Source: Flagellimonas okinawensis (GTDB taxonomy: Bacteria; Bacteroidota; Bacteroidia; Flavobacteriales; Flavobacteriaceae). From it: a DNA stretch of 64,000 nt. Within the stretch, counting starts at the first letter, position 1. Every line of letters starts with the position of its first letter. Location: the NCBI RefSeq assembly GCF_029194005.1, contig NZ_JARFVA010000006.1, positions 62,001 through 126,000 on the forward strand. Reading direction: 5' to 3'. The notes below the pieces were generated by a model that made no database searches, had not been told where the DNA came from, and worked only from the letters and a program-made list of their open reading frames with translations. A program made the translations under genes and the position numbers. Below are positions 43,052 through 52,217 of this stretch, one piece after another.

Positions 43052-44638
43052 TCACTGGAAAATCGAGCTCACCTCCTGATGTACCTTCAAATAATGCTGT
43101 TCCAATTCCTCATCCGTAACCTCCAAAGGCTCCGGTAACCCCTTGGGTATATTAGGCTTTGGAAAACGTACCTTTCGATCCTTTCCATCCGCAAAGACAA
43201 CAAACTCTCCCTGTTTCAACCGAAAGAACACTTCGGCTCTACGTTTGGACACTTCCTTCTCCCCTTCCGTGATCCGCCGTTCCAAATTCAAACCTGAACT
43301 CTTGCTCACGCTCCGGGTCGGAATCTTTACCAATTCAAAAAAGCGCTCATAATATCTAGCAGTATCGGGGTCGTTCACCTTTCCAAAAAACTGATAGGAC
43401 AAATTCGAAAGTATGGCCTTGCTCGCCTTTTCCCCGTACATCATATCGTTCTGGATCTTGTCCTGCAGCACATATACGCTAACAATATCATAGCTCCGTA
43501 AAGTGGCCGGTATCCGGTGCATATTCAATAGCCGTAAGGTAGAAGCCTCTTCCAACAACATAAAGGAAGGCTTTCGCTTGCGTTGGCTCATTTGTTTGGA
43601 GATGGTATGGATGATGGTGGCAATCACCGGTGACAATGAACTGTCCTTTTGAGGGTTGTTCACCAAGCAAATAATGGATGGGTGTCTCTTCGTATTGATA
43701 GCCAAGGGTATCTCATCTTTGGACAGGACCATAAATATTTTCCGGGTACTGATTTTTTTAATGGCGTTGGCCAGAGTGCTGAGCACCCCTGCCGTCTGCC
43801 GATCCGACCCCATCCCACTGATAAAGGCATCGGCCATCGCCCGGGAGGTCACATTAGCCCGCAGGAACTTGATCAGGCTTTTGGTGGCCAATTGTTGGTA
43901 CAGGGCCATCAAATGGGGCAATGTACAATATTGGGGATAATCGGTTTTCAATCGCCAAATCAGTCCACTGACCAAGCCTTCTGCGGCATCCTTAAAAAAA
44001 CGGGAGGTACTGTTCTCATCCGAGTCTCGGTGTTCCATCAGGTTCTCCAAAAGTACCCGAGATACTTCGTGCACGCTCTCCTCATCGGGGAGATATTTGG
44101 GGGCAATGGGATTGACCCGATGGTATATGGGGCCAAAGGACACGATGCGAAAAGGTACCTTTTTATCCTTCCAGAGTGGATAGGCCATTTCCGTAATCTC
44201 AAAATCCTTGTAATCGTGGATGATCCCAGAGAACCGTTCCTTTCTAAAATGCTGCAATAATCCAAAGATGACACTTTCGGTCTTTCCGCTACCTGCCGAG
44301 GCCATCACGGAAACTCCCCTTCGGATATTCCCGAGGACCAATGACCTGCCCCGAACCTTCAATTTTACCTCAAAGACTTTGGATTTTTTGGGCTTGTCCA
44401 TATGATAATCCATCAGGCCAAAAATCACGGTATGCACAAAGAACATGGGAAGCCAAAGGATCAAAGACTCTTTTAAGACATCATTCAAAGGTCGAACCCA
44501 AGCTATGGTCAATACCAGTACTACAAGAATAAAAAGGTAATAAACAAAGCCATACTTTAGATACCGATTAGCCACAGCCGAGAGCCCTCCCCCGATTGCA
44601 AAACATACTACCATTCCAATCCAACCTAAATTTTCCAT
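43052..44638 (-). CDS. type IV coupling protein (TraG/VirD4 type), element 2
   Basis: A 528-residue coupling ATPase, longer than its element 1 paralogue because of an N-terminal region with three or so hydrophobic segments (WIGMVVCFAIGGGLSAVANR and YLFILVVLVLTIAWV). Walker A is SAGSGKTESVIFG at about residue 115, the Walker B region is FMLLEEASTLRLLNMHRIPA, and the conserved SVYVLQDKIQNDMMYG matches element 1. It would link the relaxosome to a conjugation channel supplied by another element, since none is encoded here. Confidence 0.88.
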   Translation of the reverse strand: MENLGWIGMVVCFAIGGGLSAVANRYLKYGFVYYLFILVVLVLTIAWVRPLNDVLKESLILWLPMFFVHTVIFGLMDYHMDKPKKSKVFEVKLKVRGRSLVLGNIRRGVSVMASAGSGKTESVIFGLLQHFRKERFSGIIHDYKDFEITEMAYPLWKDKKVPFRIVSFGPIYHRVNPIAPKYLPDEESVHEVSRVLLENLMEHRDSDENSTSRFFKDAAEGLVSGLIWRLKTDYPQYCTLPHLMALYQQLATKSLIKFLRANVTSRAMADAFISGMGSDRQTAGVLSTLANAIKKISTRKIFMVLSKDEIPLAINTKRHPSIICLVNNPQKDSSLSPVIATIIHTISKQMSQRKRKPSFMLLEEASTLRLLNMHRIPATLRSYDIVSVYVLQDKIQNDMMYGEKASKAILSNLSYQFFGKVNDPDTARYYERFFELVKIPTRSVSKSSGLNLERRITEGEKEVSKRRAEVFFRLKQGEFVVFADGKDRKVRFPKPNIPKGLPEPLEVTDEELEQHYLKVHQEVSSIFQ

Positions 44639-44649
44639 AGCATTACTAT

Positions 44650-45669
44650 TTAAATTCCAATAGATCCAGATTCCATGGCCTTTCCGATTCCTTTCTTAAG
44701 CTTCATCATGGCCTTATAGGCCAACTTTGCCTTATTGGTCGGTATGCTTGGCACCTTGACCCCTGCCTTGAACAACAATTGTTTGGCAGCTTGCTTTTCA
44801 TTGGTGGGTAATCCCAAAAGCGCCGCAAAGAAGCGTTTGGGGTCTTTATCCAATAGGTTCCGGGCATGGTAGGTCTCCACAAAATTCCTGCGATAGCCAA
44901 ACTGCCTATCAAAACGCTTTTCTGCAGCCCTATAAAAGGTGTCCCTATCAAAACCCTGTTTGACTTTCTCTCCATTGAGCATGGTTTCGGAAGTGCGGAA
45001 CTTGGAGCCCGGGGAGAGGCTATGGGAATTGGTCACATCCTTTCGGCTGACAATGATATGGATATGGCTTTGATGACCTTCCTTAGTCATTCCCGGAACG
45101 ATACGTTTGCCGTTCTGTTGATGTGGAGCCTCTCGCTCCAAAGTCTGGATCCTTTCCTGGAGTTTACCCATATCCCCTTGCTCTCTCCCTTCCTTTATGG
45201 CCCTGACCTGATGTTGCAACTCCAATATCTTGCTGGCATAAGCTTGATTCTCCTTAACTGCTTTATCCTTCTCGGAATAGGTGCGCTCCCGTTCCAGTTT
45301 CGCAAAATACAGCACATCCTTGACCGAAACTTCCTGGTTCCGATAAAAGGAAGCCGCGTAGGCCTTCATGAGTTCCCGGGTGTACTCTTTCAGTTTTTCG
45401 GGACTGTCCCCGATATGCTTCAACTCGGCTTGGGAGGGGCTGACCATGATGGAATAAAATTTGGGATCGCGTTTGGATAGCTTGGCCGTATTGGCATCAA
45501 TCTCGGCGATGACCCTATCGGGCATTATATTGTTCTCCGTATGGTTAAAAAAAAGTTCTTGTTCTTCTATGGATTTCCCTTCGTTCTCCTTTTCCAGATA
45601 TTTGACAAAATCCCGGGAGCTAGCCCGAAAATTACTGCCCAATTGTTGACGTGTGATGGCTATGTACAT
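44650..45669 (-). CDS. relaxase / mobilization protein (MobB-like), element 2
   Basis: About 339 residues from the ATG at 45667-45669 (MYIAITRQQLGSNFRASSRD), 1 bp after the end of the bfmA-like gene; an in-frame extension to 45789 lies inside that gene and is rejected. Contains HQSHIHIIVSRKDVTNS with the metal-binding histidines, and SHSLSPGSKFRTSE as in element 1. The C-terminus ends KGIGKAMESGSIGI, almost identical to element 1, while the N-terminus differs, as expected if each relaxase reads its own oriT stem. Confidence 0.75.
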   Translation of the reverse strand: MYIAITRQQLGSNFRASSRDFVKYLEKENEGKSIEEQELFFNHTENNIMPDRVIAEIDANTAKLSKRDPKFYSIMVSPSQAELKHIGDSPEKLKEYTRELMKAYAASFYRNQEVSVKDVLYFAKLERERTYSEKDKAVKENQAYASKILELQHQVRAIKEGREQGDMGKLQERIQTLEREAPHQQNGKRIVPGMTKEGHQSHIHIIVSRKDVTNSHSLSPGSKFRTSETMLNGEKVKQGFDRDTFYRAAEKRFDRQFGYRRNFVETYHARNLLDKDPKRFFAALLGLPTNEKQAAKQLLFKAGVKVPSIPTNKAKLAYKAMMKLKKGIGKAMESGSIGI

Positions 45670-45670
45670 G

Positions 45671-46258
45671 TTATAGGTTTTTGATTTTTTGTTGGTAGCG
45701 CTCAATGACCTCCGGATCGAGGTCCAATTTGAGGTATTCCTTCCCCAATCGGTTTTTGACCAGATACACATGATCAAGGACATACCCAAAGTCCCGTTTC
45801 AATTCCTCCAACTCTTCCTTAAGGTGTTCGTGCATAATCTTGGGTACGCTGATTTCCGTATCCAAGAGCTCGGGTTTGGAAGGTGTTTTCTTTTCGGTAA
45901 GCTGCTGTTCAAAAAAATCAAAGTCTCCCTCCCATCCGTCTTCTTCCTCGGGCTCCAGTTCCTGCTGAAAAAGTGCTTGGATCATACTGACCGTGGGCAG
46001 GGTCTGTTCCTTTTCGATACTGCGCATAATAGCGACCATGGCATTGAACCTTCTTTTAATCAAATATTTGAGGCTTGCGATAGTCTCGTTCATCCTTTCA
46101 TCCGGGGATATGCCATTATGGTCAAAGAACTCCACCATGGCCAACAAGGTCATGGAATGCGACTTGCCTTGTCGTTTGGAGAAACTTCTAAATTTCATGG
46201 CAACCGAGATTTTGATCCTCAGTCCCGCAAACGTCTCTTTTTCGTATCCTCTATCCAT
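45671..46258 (-). CDS. BfmA/BtgA-like mobilization accessory protein, element 2
   Basis: A 195-residue protein with an N-terminal DNA-binding-like domain (GLRIKISVAMKFRSFSKRQG), a central acidic stretch (EEDGWEGDFDFFEQQ) and a C-terminal coiled coil (HEHLKEELEELKRDF). Placement directly between oriT and the relaxase gene is the same as in element 1. Probably a relaxosome component and autoregulator. Confidence 0.7.
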   Translation of the reverse strand: MDRGYEKETFAGLRIKISVAMKFRSFSKRQGKSHSMTLLAMVEFFDHNGISPDERMNETIASLKYLIKRRFNAMVAIMRSIEKEQTLPTVSMIQALFQQELEPEEEDGWEGDFDFFEQQLTEKKTPSKPELLDTEISVPKIMHEHLKEELEELKRDFGYVLDHVYLVKNRLGKEYLKLDLDPEVIERYQQKIKNL

Positions 46259-46383
46259 TTTTTCAACAAAAATTCCTTGGTTTTACTGGGCCAGGACCAT
46301 TTTTTCAACAAAAACCGAATACCCTTATTTTTATAGAATTCCCAAAACCCCATAAACAGGGGCTTACGGAGCCCACATGATCG

Positions 46384-46416
46384 GTAGCGTTGCGCCAGCA
46401 CGCTATCCTCTTGCTC
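46384..46416 (+). other. oriT: candidate origin of transfer (oriT), element 2
   Basis: TAGCGT (46385-46390) and ACGCTA (46400-46405) form a perfect 6-bp inverted repeat with a 9-nt loop, followed after one T by CCTCTTGCTC (46407-46416), identical to element 1. A further hairpin TTTTTG ... CAAAAA follows, as in element 1. A separate perfect hairpin TTCCGTGGG / CCCACGGAA lies at 46604-46637. The remainder of 46259-46728 carries no gene. Confidence 0.65.
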
Positions 46417-46728
46417 CTCCTTTTTGTGCGCAGGCCCAAAAAAGCATCGCACAAGCCATTTGGAAAAGACCGTCGACCCTTATCATATTTCACCCTATGG
46501 AGCACGGACTTTGGGAAAGTCAAATCAGGATGGGGTGCCGTGCAAATTGTGCTGCGGTGCAGCATCTTAAATATACCCACATTCCCCCAGGTACAAAAAT
46601 GCGTTCCGTGGGCAAATGGCATCATTTACCCACGGAATATATGAAACGGGTATTTTTGGTTTTCCGAAACGTCAGGCGTTCCACGGGAACGCCAAAAAAA
46701 AGACCCTTTTTCAAGGGCCTTGTTCCAG

Positions 46729-46908
46729 TCAGTCCTCCGATGGGACAGTGTTGGTTTGTTCCCTGTAATATTCATACCGAAATATCCAGAGGTTGATTAC
46801 AAGGGAGTACGTTTTGTCCACTGTGGCATCCGCTGCCTTTTTGACGACACTTTGTTTTGGGTGTTTTTTCGCTGGGATCTCCAACGACTTTTTTACAATT
46901 GCTTTCAT
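46729..46908 (-). CDS. short Lys-rich element protein
   Basis: A 59-codon frame starting MKAIVKKSLEIPAKKHPKQS and ending YREQTNTVPSED. The basic N-terminal half resembles in composition and position the small basic proteins at 16775 and 57977, and it has the same kind of leader directly upstream. The C-terminal part is unlike them and may be a replaced tail. I do not know its function. It is short, but the leader and the Lys/Ala-rich composition support translation. Confidence 0.5.
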   Translation of the reverse strand: MKAIVKKSLEIPAKKHPKQSVVKKAADATVDKTYSLVINLWIFRYEYYREQTNTVPSED

Positions 46909-46916
46909 AGGATATG

Positions 46917-47045
46917 ATTTAAATTATCAATTATTTGAGGGCATCCCCGCACTTCCAAAAAATTTCAGCTCAAAAGGAAACGGAATAAGGAGTGAGGCAC
47001 GAACGGTTTATGCCGTAGTCTTTTGATGGGAATATTTTTGAAGGG
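46917..47045 (-). promoter_or_regulatory. conserved leader, copy C
   Basis: Plus-strand blocks TTTGAGGGCAT, AAAGGAAACGGAATAA, the hairpin ACGG-TTTATG-CCGT and AATATTTTTGAAGGGCGAAC, in the same order as the other copies but more diverged. It starts about 9 bp from the start codon of the 59-codon gene. Confidence 0.5.
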
Positions 47046-47119
47046 CGAACTTGCGGTCAAATAAGGGATAGGTTTCCCTAGGGCAGGGACGGAGTTGATA
47101 GATCGGCGAAACCCCTATT

Positions 47120-47150
47120 GCCCTTTGGAGGTTCGATCCCTCCTAAGGGC
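47120..47150 (+). other. tRNA-like acceptor/T-arm minihelix
   Basis: GCCCTT, T, GGAGG, loop TTCGATC, CCTCC, T, AAGGGC: an 11-bp helix with one T-T mismatch closed by a 7-nt loop that matches the tRNA T-loop consensus TTCRANC. No D-arm or anticodon arm is present. The flanking sequence AAGGGCGAAC occurs as a direct repeat at 47040 and 47145. It may be a tRNA remnant or a tRNA-like RNA domain. Confidence 0.4.
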
Positions 47151-47250
47151 GAACATGGGCAAAAAAAGATCCTTGTAAAAGCAAGGGTCTTTGGTGGTTT
47201 CCATGGGGTTCATACTACTTAATATCAGAAATGATCCGGGCATGTTTGTT

Positions 47251-47355
47251 TTACAAATCATAGAGCTCAGGGTGGAACCCATCGGGGTAGTCCCTTGGAT
47301 CATAGGGCAACTCTCCTTCCATTTCTGATTCAAATGTTGTCATTTCCGTACTCAT
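47251..47355 (-). CDS. small acidic peptide frame after radC-like gene
   Basis: A 34-codon frame, MSTEMTTFESEMEGELPYDP then RDYPDGFHPELYDL, 11 bp after the RadC-like gene in the same orientation. Position corresponds to the 65-residue gene at 13562 in element 1. Very acidic; coding status is uncertain. Confidence 0.35.
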   Translation of the reverse strand: MSTEMTTFESEMEGELPYDPRDYPDGFHPELYDL

Positions 47356-47366
47356 TGTTCCAAGTT

Positions 47367-47816
47367 TCAAAGGATTCCGTTATCGGCAAAACTGTAATAC
47401 CGTCCATCGGGTGCAAGGATGATATGATCCAACACCTTGACATCAAAAAGCTGTGCCGCCTTTTGAATCTTTTGGGTCAATTGTTTGTCCTGATAACTCG
47501 CCTTTAGTTGTCCAGAAGGATGGTTGTGTGCAAGAATAATACCGACGGAAAGGGTCTTGAGGACAATGGCAAAGAGGATGCGCAGGTCTACCAAGGTACC
47601 CGTTATACCTCCATGGGACAGGGGGTAAATCCCTTTGACCTTATTGGAGCGATTGAGCAAAAGGACTTTGAAGGTTTCGTGCAGTCCAATGGTATCGGCA
47701 TCCCAATTTTTAAAGAGCAAGGCTCCCACCTCCTTGGAATTCGTGATGGATAGGGATTGCAGGGTGCTGAGTTTTTCCCGGTAACTGATCTGTATTTCGT
47801 TGACTTTATGTTCCAT
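47367..47816 (-). CDS. RadC-like JAB-domain protein, element 2
   Basis: About 149 residues from the ATG at 47814-47816 (MEHKVNEIQISYREKLSTLQ). JAMM motif LAHNHPSGQLKASYQD gives the metal-binding His-x-His and Asp. Highly similar to the element 1 copy, particularly LFAIVLKTLSVGIILAHNHP. N-terminal helix-hairpin-helix is absent. It follows ssb in the same operon. Confidence 0.82.
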   Translation of the reverse strand: MEHKVNEIQISYREKLSTLQSLSITNSKEVGALLFKNWDADTIGLHETFKVLLLNRSNKVKGIYPLSHGGITGTLVDLRILFAIVLKTLSVGIILAHNHPSGQLKASYQDKQLTQKIQKAAQLFDVKVLDHIILAPDGRYYSFADNGIL

Positions 47817-47883
47817 AGTGGTCGGATTAAAGTTGAAAAAGGAATGGAATGCCCGAGCAAGGTACCCGAGCATCCCGATCCAT

Positions 47884-48231
47884 TTACTCCTCGTTGGTGT
47901 TTCCGCCCAACAGCAAGATCTCGCTCAGCACCACTTCGGTCACATAGCGTTTGTTCCCCTCCTTGTCCTCATAGGAACGGGAGGTCAATTTCCCCTCGAT
48001 GGCAATCTCCTTGCCCTTGCTCACAAAACCCTCGATGATGTCGGCCAGCTTACCCCATCCGATCAGGGTATGCCATTCAGTATTGGTGATACGCTCCCCT
48101 TGTTTGTCCTTGTAATGCTCGTTGGTGGCCAAGGTCAGGCGTGCCACACGTTTGCCACTGTCTAGATCAGTGATTACGGGATCTTGTCCCACATTTCCGA
48201 TAAGTTGTACTTTGTTTCTCAATGTACTCAT
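47884..48231 (-). CDS. ssb: single-stranded DNA-binding protein, element 2
   Basis: A 115-residue OB-fold SSB (MSTLRNKVQLIGNVGQDPVI, TNTEWHTLIGWGKLADIIEG, KGKEIAIEGKLTSRSY). Like the element 1 copy it lacks the DDDIPF-type C-terminal tail that recruits host replication proteins. It lies directly beside the structured non-coding region, which is upstream of it. Confidence 0.9.
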   Translation of the reverse strand: MSTLRNKVQLIGNVGQDPVITDLDSGKRVARLTLATNEHYKDKQGERITNTEWHTLIGWGKLADIIEGFVSKGKEIAIEGKLTSRSYEDKEGNKRYVTEVVLSEILLLGGNTNEE

Positions 48232-48323
48232 GATAAAAAGCTTTAAGTGCCTACCTCCCTAAACTGGATAAATCGGCAGACGGGTTAATAAAATCCCCCC
48301 ATTTTCTTTGGTCTTTGTTTCCC

Positions 48324-48750
48324 AAATTTTAAGGGGCGTTTGTTTGCTTCTTACGTGCGCAGCACAATAAAAGAAGGGGGTTCTGTCAAGGCTTTTGGGA
48401 TGAAATCGGGAGGCTCCGTGACGTAGCAAAACCTTCGGCCTTGGTTAAGGCCGGATTGGTTTTCAAGGAAATGGATGCCCTATTTATGAGCAAAACCTGC
48501 CTTGGCCTTGACAGGTTCAATGAGGGCCCTTAGGAATTCCATCTGACCCATTGACAATTGAGCGTACGGGAAGTTAAGCGAGTGCAGTCGATGGTGTCCT
48601 GATGGGAAGTCCTTGGGCACTGCCCTGTTTTTCGATGCACCGAAAAACAACAAAGGGCTTCTTTTATTATGGACCCCTTAAAATTTGATGGGCGGACGAA
48701 CGGATTGTAGCTTTCCACAGCAAAGCCCCAAGAAGGGTTTGCAAAGGAAG
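48324..48750. ncRNA. candidate structured RNA or single-strand origin, element 2 copy
   Basis: Same stem order as 14708-15117. Closing stem AAATTTTAAGGGG (48324-48336) with CCCCTTAAAATTT (48674-48686); stem CTGTCAAGGC (48383-48392) with GCCTTGACAG (48505-48514), which differs from element 1 at two base pairs, both compensated; hairpin AAAACC/GGTTTT (48428-48463) extended by CGGCCTT-GGTT-AAGGCCG; hairpin GTTTTTCG/CGAAAAAC (48627-48648); hairpin GCAAAGCCC/GGGTTTGC (48720-48742). The remainder of 48232-48895 contains no gene. Confidence 0.55.
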
Positions 48751-48895
48751 GGTACACCAAAAATCCGTTTGGACGACTTCCTTATTGGCCAAAAAAACTT
48801 GTACTACCTTAAGACTTGTTTATTTAATCTGTTTGAAACAGATCTCCCTGATTGATTTCATTTGAAATGGGAATGGTCAACATACCTAGCAATCC

Positions 48896-49159
48896 ATGAA
48901 TCCATTATCTTTGGTAACCATGAGCGTGGAATACATCAAAATCTTTACCGATGAATTGGTCACCTTGGAAACAAGTGATGTTTTTTTGCATACGGGGATC
49001 ATCCAATCCTCAAAGAACAATTTTGACCATTTTGAAAACTATTCCACAGAAATCCAAGAACTACACGAAATCGTAATCACCTTGAAAGAAAAAGGAAAGG
49101 ACCGATGGGATTTTCCAATTAGAATCAAGGACATCAAGTCCATAGAAAGAGTGGTTTAA
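48896..49159 (+). CDS. small hypothetical protein
   Basis: An 87-codon frame; the ATG nine codons in (MSVEYIKIFTDELVTLETSD) may be the true start. Predicted mixed alpha/beta with an acidic character and the ending DFPIRIKDIKSIERVV, so it could be a small cytosolic regulator or antitoxin-like protein. I recognise no family. It faces the dnaE2 gene convergently and stands alone between the structured region and the mutasome. Confidence 0.4.
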   Translation: MNPLSLVTMSVEYIKIFTDELVTLETSDVFLHTGIIQSSKNNFDHFENYSTEIQELHEIVITLKEKGKDRWDFPIRIKDIKSIERVV

Positions 49160-49238
49160 CCCCCATAAATTTAGGAGCCGTTTTTCGATGTACTTGCTAA
49201 TAGGATTTTCTTTACTCAGTTTTCTTACCTTGAATGCC

Positions 49239-52217
49239 CTATCTTTTTAAGACAGCTCGTTCAATTTGCCTCGGATCGGGTTTCAAGGGTTGTTTGATAG
49301 TCCTGACCACATCCAGACTGTAGTGCCCGAATTCCTCTATTACCGTTCCATGGCACAGATAGATGCCCTTACCGTGAACAGGGGTGGATGCCATCGCCTG
49401 GGGAAAGTGCACACAATCATAAAAGTGTCCGTCCAGATCCAGCATGGTAGTAAAGCGCATCGTATCCCCTTTGGACGTGGTGTTCAAACGAGTATGCACT
49501 AGGGAGCCATAGATCCAGATTTTTTGTTTGACATGGGACTCAAAATCAGCAGCCGTCACCTGACTTTTCACTTTACCGTCCATGAGTTTATAGTACCCAC
49601 AGAGTGGAAATCCCAAGAGTTCCATCTGATCATAGGCATCCTCAATAGGATGCGATGGCAAATGCGGCAATGTAAAATGTCTGTGGTTGGGTTTAAAGAG
49701 CAGTTTCTGAACGGTATCCTTCCGATGGCCCTTGGTCTTGAACACGGCCTGCCAGAGCACTTCCTTTTTGGGTATTCCAAAGCACCTAAAAGCATCAATA
49801 CGTACTAGAATCGTCAACTGTTCGATAGCAATGGGAACCCTATCGATAAAATCATCAAAATCCCTGAATTTGCCATGGAGTTGCCTTTCGTTCAAAATAC
49901 GTTGGATGACCAGACGTTCCAAACTCCGAAGCTGTCCCAGTCCCAAATAGATGTGCTTGCCATAGATGACATTGACATGGTCACTGCGGTTGATGCAGGG
50001 CGGATGGATGACCCCACCCCACATCTTGGTCTCGTGTACATAGAGTTCCGTATCGTAGAACCCGCCCCCATTGTTGAGCACGGCCACCATGAACTCCAAA
50101 GGGAAGTAGCATTTCAGGTATAGGCTCTGATAGCTTTCGACAGCATAGGAAGCGGAATGCCCCTTGGCAAAGGCATAGCCCGCAAAACTCTCGATCTGTT
50201 CCCAGACCATTTGGACCAGGGCTGCATCATGGCCCCTTTGCTTGCAGTTTTCAAAAAACTTTAATTTGACCGCTTGGAATTCCTCTCGGGAACGGAATTT
50301 TCCGCTCATGCCCCGCCTTAGGACATCGGCCTCCCCTAGGTCAAGTCCCGCAAAGAGATGCGCCACCTTGAGCACATCCTCTTGGTAGACCATAATCCCA
50401 TGGGTCTCCGGCATTATCTCCAACAGGGCGGGATTAGCGGCTTTCCTTCGTTCCGGTTCCCGTTCCCTTCGGATATATTCATCTTTCATTCCAGAAGAAG
50501 ATACCCCTGGACGGATTACGGAACTGGCCGCCACCAGTCCCAGGTAGTCATGGGTCCGTAGCTTTTTCATCAATCCCCGCATGGCAGGGGATTCCACATA
50601 ATAAGCCCCGATCGCCCGTCCTTGGCTCAAGAGTTGGTTGATGTTGATATCATTTTTCATTGCCTCCACGCTTTTGATGTCCCAAAGCATAGCATCAGGT
50701 TGATTGCCCTTGATGACTTCTACAGCCTCTTTGATCTTGGCCAATCCCCGTTGCCCAAGGATATCGAACTTGAACAGCCCCACATCCTCGGCAATGATCA
50801 TATCGAATTGTACCGTCGGAAACCCTTTGGGCGGCAAAGTCGTGGCCGAATAGTAATGCTCGGAACGGTCCAGGATCAGAATTCCCGAGGAATGCACACT
50901 GATGTAATTGGGCATCCCATGGATATAGGTCGCATATTTCAATACCAATCGGCCCAGTTCGTCCAAGGCTCCCTGCTCATACCGACCCGCACTGAGCTTA
51001 TCGATTTCCTCCGTGGGCAGGCCGAACACCTTGCCCAGTTCCCGAACAGCGGCCCGGTACTTAAAGGTGTTGTAAGTGCCCAAGAGGGCCACATGCTCGA
51101 AACGCTCAAAAATATAGGCCGTGACATCGTCCCGGTCCCAAGTGGAAAAGTCAATGTCAAAATCCGGGGGCGAGGCCCGAAAGGGATTGATGAACCGTTC
51201 GAAATATAGATCCAGTTCGACGGGATCCACATCGGTGATCCCGATCAGGTAGGCCACTAGACTGTTGGCCCCACTTCCCCTGCCCACATAGGGGTAGCCC
51301 TTGGACCTGGCATAGGAAACAATATCATGGTTGATCAAAAAATAGGACACAAAATCCAGTTCTTGAATGGTACGTAGTTCCCGTAACATACGTTCCTTGA
51401 CCTTATCCGTAGGCCGGGCATAGCGTCGGGGCAGACCCTCCAAAGCGAGTTCCCGCAATCGCTCCACATCGGCTTGTTTGGATTCCAAAAAACGGGATTG
51501 GTTTTGGGAAACCCTATCACTTCCAAACCCAAAGCCAATGGAACAGGAGTCCATCAATCGTTGTGTGTTCTCCCAGATATGCGGGACATCAGCCAAGTCC
51601 TTTTTCAGCTCCTCTATAGATCGTAGCGTATCTGTAGGCTTGGCTTCCTCGGACTGGGGCAATTTGCTCAGTAGGGTATTCAATCCTATGGCCCGAAGTA
51701 AGCGATGCGTATTGAAATCTTTTTTATTCCGAAAGCTCACAGGCTGTAGTAGTACCAATCTGTCCTTGTATTCCCGATATAGCGAGAATCGTAATTTCCG
51801 GAGCTCTTCCACAGATACCCCTATGTATTCATAAGCCCTGAAATCCATCCGTTCCTCTTCCTGGATCTTCTCGAAGGGGTAGATGACATGGACATGTTCA
51901 AAAACCGGGGCCACGGCAGGAATGGATATCCCTTTGTGCAGATGTTCGGAAAGAAAGGTGTTTAGCTCCCGAAACCCCTCATTGTTTTGGGCCAGACCCA
52001 CGAACTCCTGCACATTCCCATTCCGAAAATCAACCCCCAGAATGGGGCGTATGCCCTGCTCATGGGCCAAGCGCACAAAGTTCATCCCTGCCGAACTGTT
52101 ATTGATATCCGTCAGGGCCAGGACCTTCACACCATGGGAACTGGCGAGGTCCAAAAGTTCCGTTTCGGAGAGCACCCCATAGTTCAGGGAATAATATGTA
52201 TGACAGTTCAAGTACAT
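49239..52217 (-). CDS. dnaE2: error-prone DNA polymerase III alpha-type subunit
   Basis: A 992-residue C-family polymerase of the DnaE2/ImuC type. N-terminal PHP domain (YLNCHTYYSLNYGVLSETEL, VKVLALTDINN), polymerase palm with GRGSGANSLVAYLIGITDVD and the catalytic aspartates in PPDFDIDFSTW, helix-hairpin-helix region (AFRCFGIPKK) and OB domain (KQKIWIYGSLVHTR). It is shorter than replicative DnaE (about 1160). Its start codon overlaps the stop of the Y-family polymerase gene (TAATG), so the two are translationally coupled, like ImuB-ImuC/DnaE2 mutasome operons. It would carry out damage-induced translesion synthesis, perhaps after transfer as single strand. Confidence 0.9.
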   Translation of the reverse strand: MYLNCHTYYSLNYGVLSETELLDLASSHGVKVLALTDINNSSAGMNFVRLAHEQGIRPILGVDFRNGNVQEFVGLAQNNEGFRELNTFLSEHLHKGISIPAVAPVFEHVHVIYPFEKIQEEERMDFRAYEYIGVSVEELRKLRFSLYREYKDRLVLLQPVSFRNKKDFNTHRLLRAIGLNTLLSKLPQSEEAKPTDTLRSIEELKKDLADVPHIWENTQRLMDSCSIGFGFGSDRVSQNQSRFLESKQADVERLRELALEGLPRRYARPTDKVKERMLRELRTIQELDFVSYFLINHDIVSYARSKGYPYVGRGSGANSLVAYLIGITDVDPVELDLYFERFINPFRASPPDFDIDFSTWDRDDVTAYIFERFEHVALLGTYNTFKYRAAVRELGKVFGLPTEEIDKLSAGRYEQGALDELGRLVLKYATYIHGMPNYISVHSSGILILDRSEHYYSATTLPPKGFPTVQFDMIIAEDVGLFKFDILGQRGLAKIKEAVEVIKGNQPDAMLWDIKSVEAMKNDININQLLSQGRAIGAYYVESPAMRGLMKKLRTHDYLGLVAASSVIRPGVSSSGMKDEYIRREREPERRKAANPALLEIMPETHGIMVYQEDVLKVAHLFAGLDLGEADVLRRGMSGKFRSREEFQAVKLKFFENCKQRGHDAALVQMVWEQIESFAGYAFAKGHSASYAVESYQSLYLKCYFPLEFMVAVLNNGGGFYDTELYVHETKMWGGVIHPPCINRSDHVNVIYGKHIYLGLGQLRSLERLVIQRILNERQLHGKFRDFDDFIDRVPIAIEQLTILVRIDAFRCFGIPKKEVLWQAVFKTKGHRKDTVQKLLFKPNHRHFTLPHLPSHPIEDAYDQMELLGFPLCGYYKLMDGKVKSQVTAADFESHVKQKIWIYGSLVHTRLNTTSKGDTMRFTTMLDLDGHFYDCVHFPQAMASTPVHGKGIYLCHGTVIEEFGHYSLDVVRTIKQPLKPDPRQIERAVLKR

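Noticed and set aside
45670..45789. Longer N-terminus of the element 2 relaxase
   Set aside because: It lies wholly inside the bfmA-like gene and has no counterpart in element 1.
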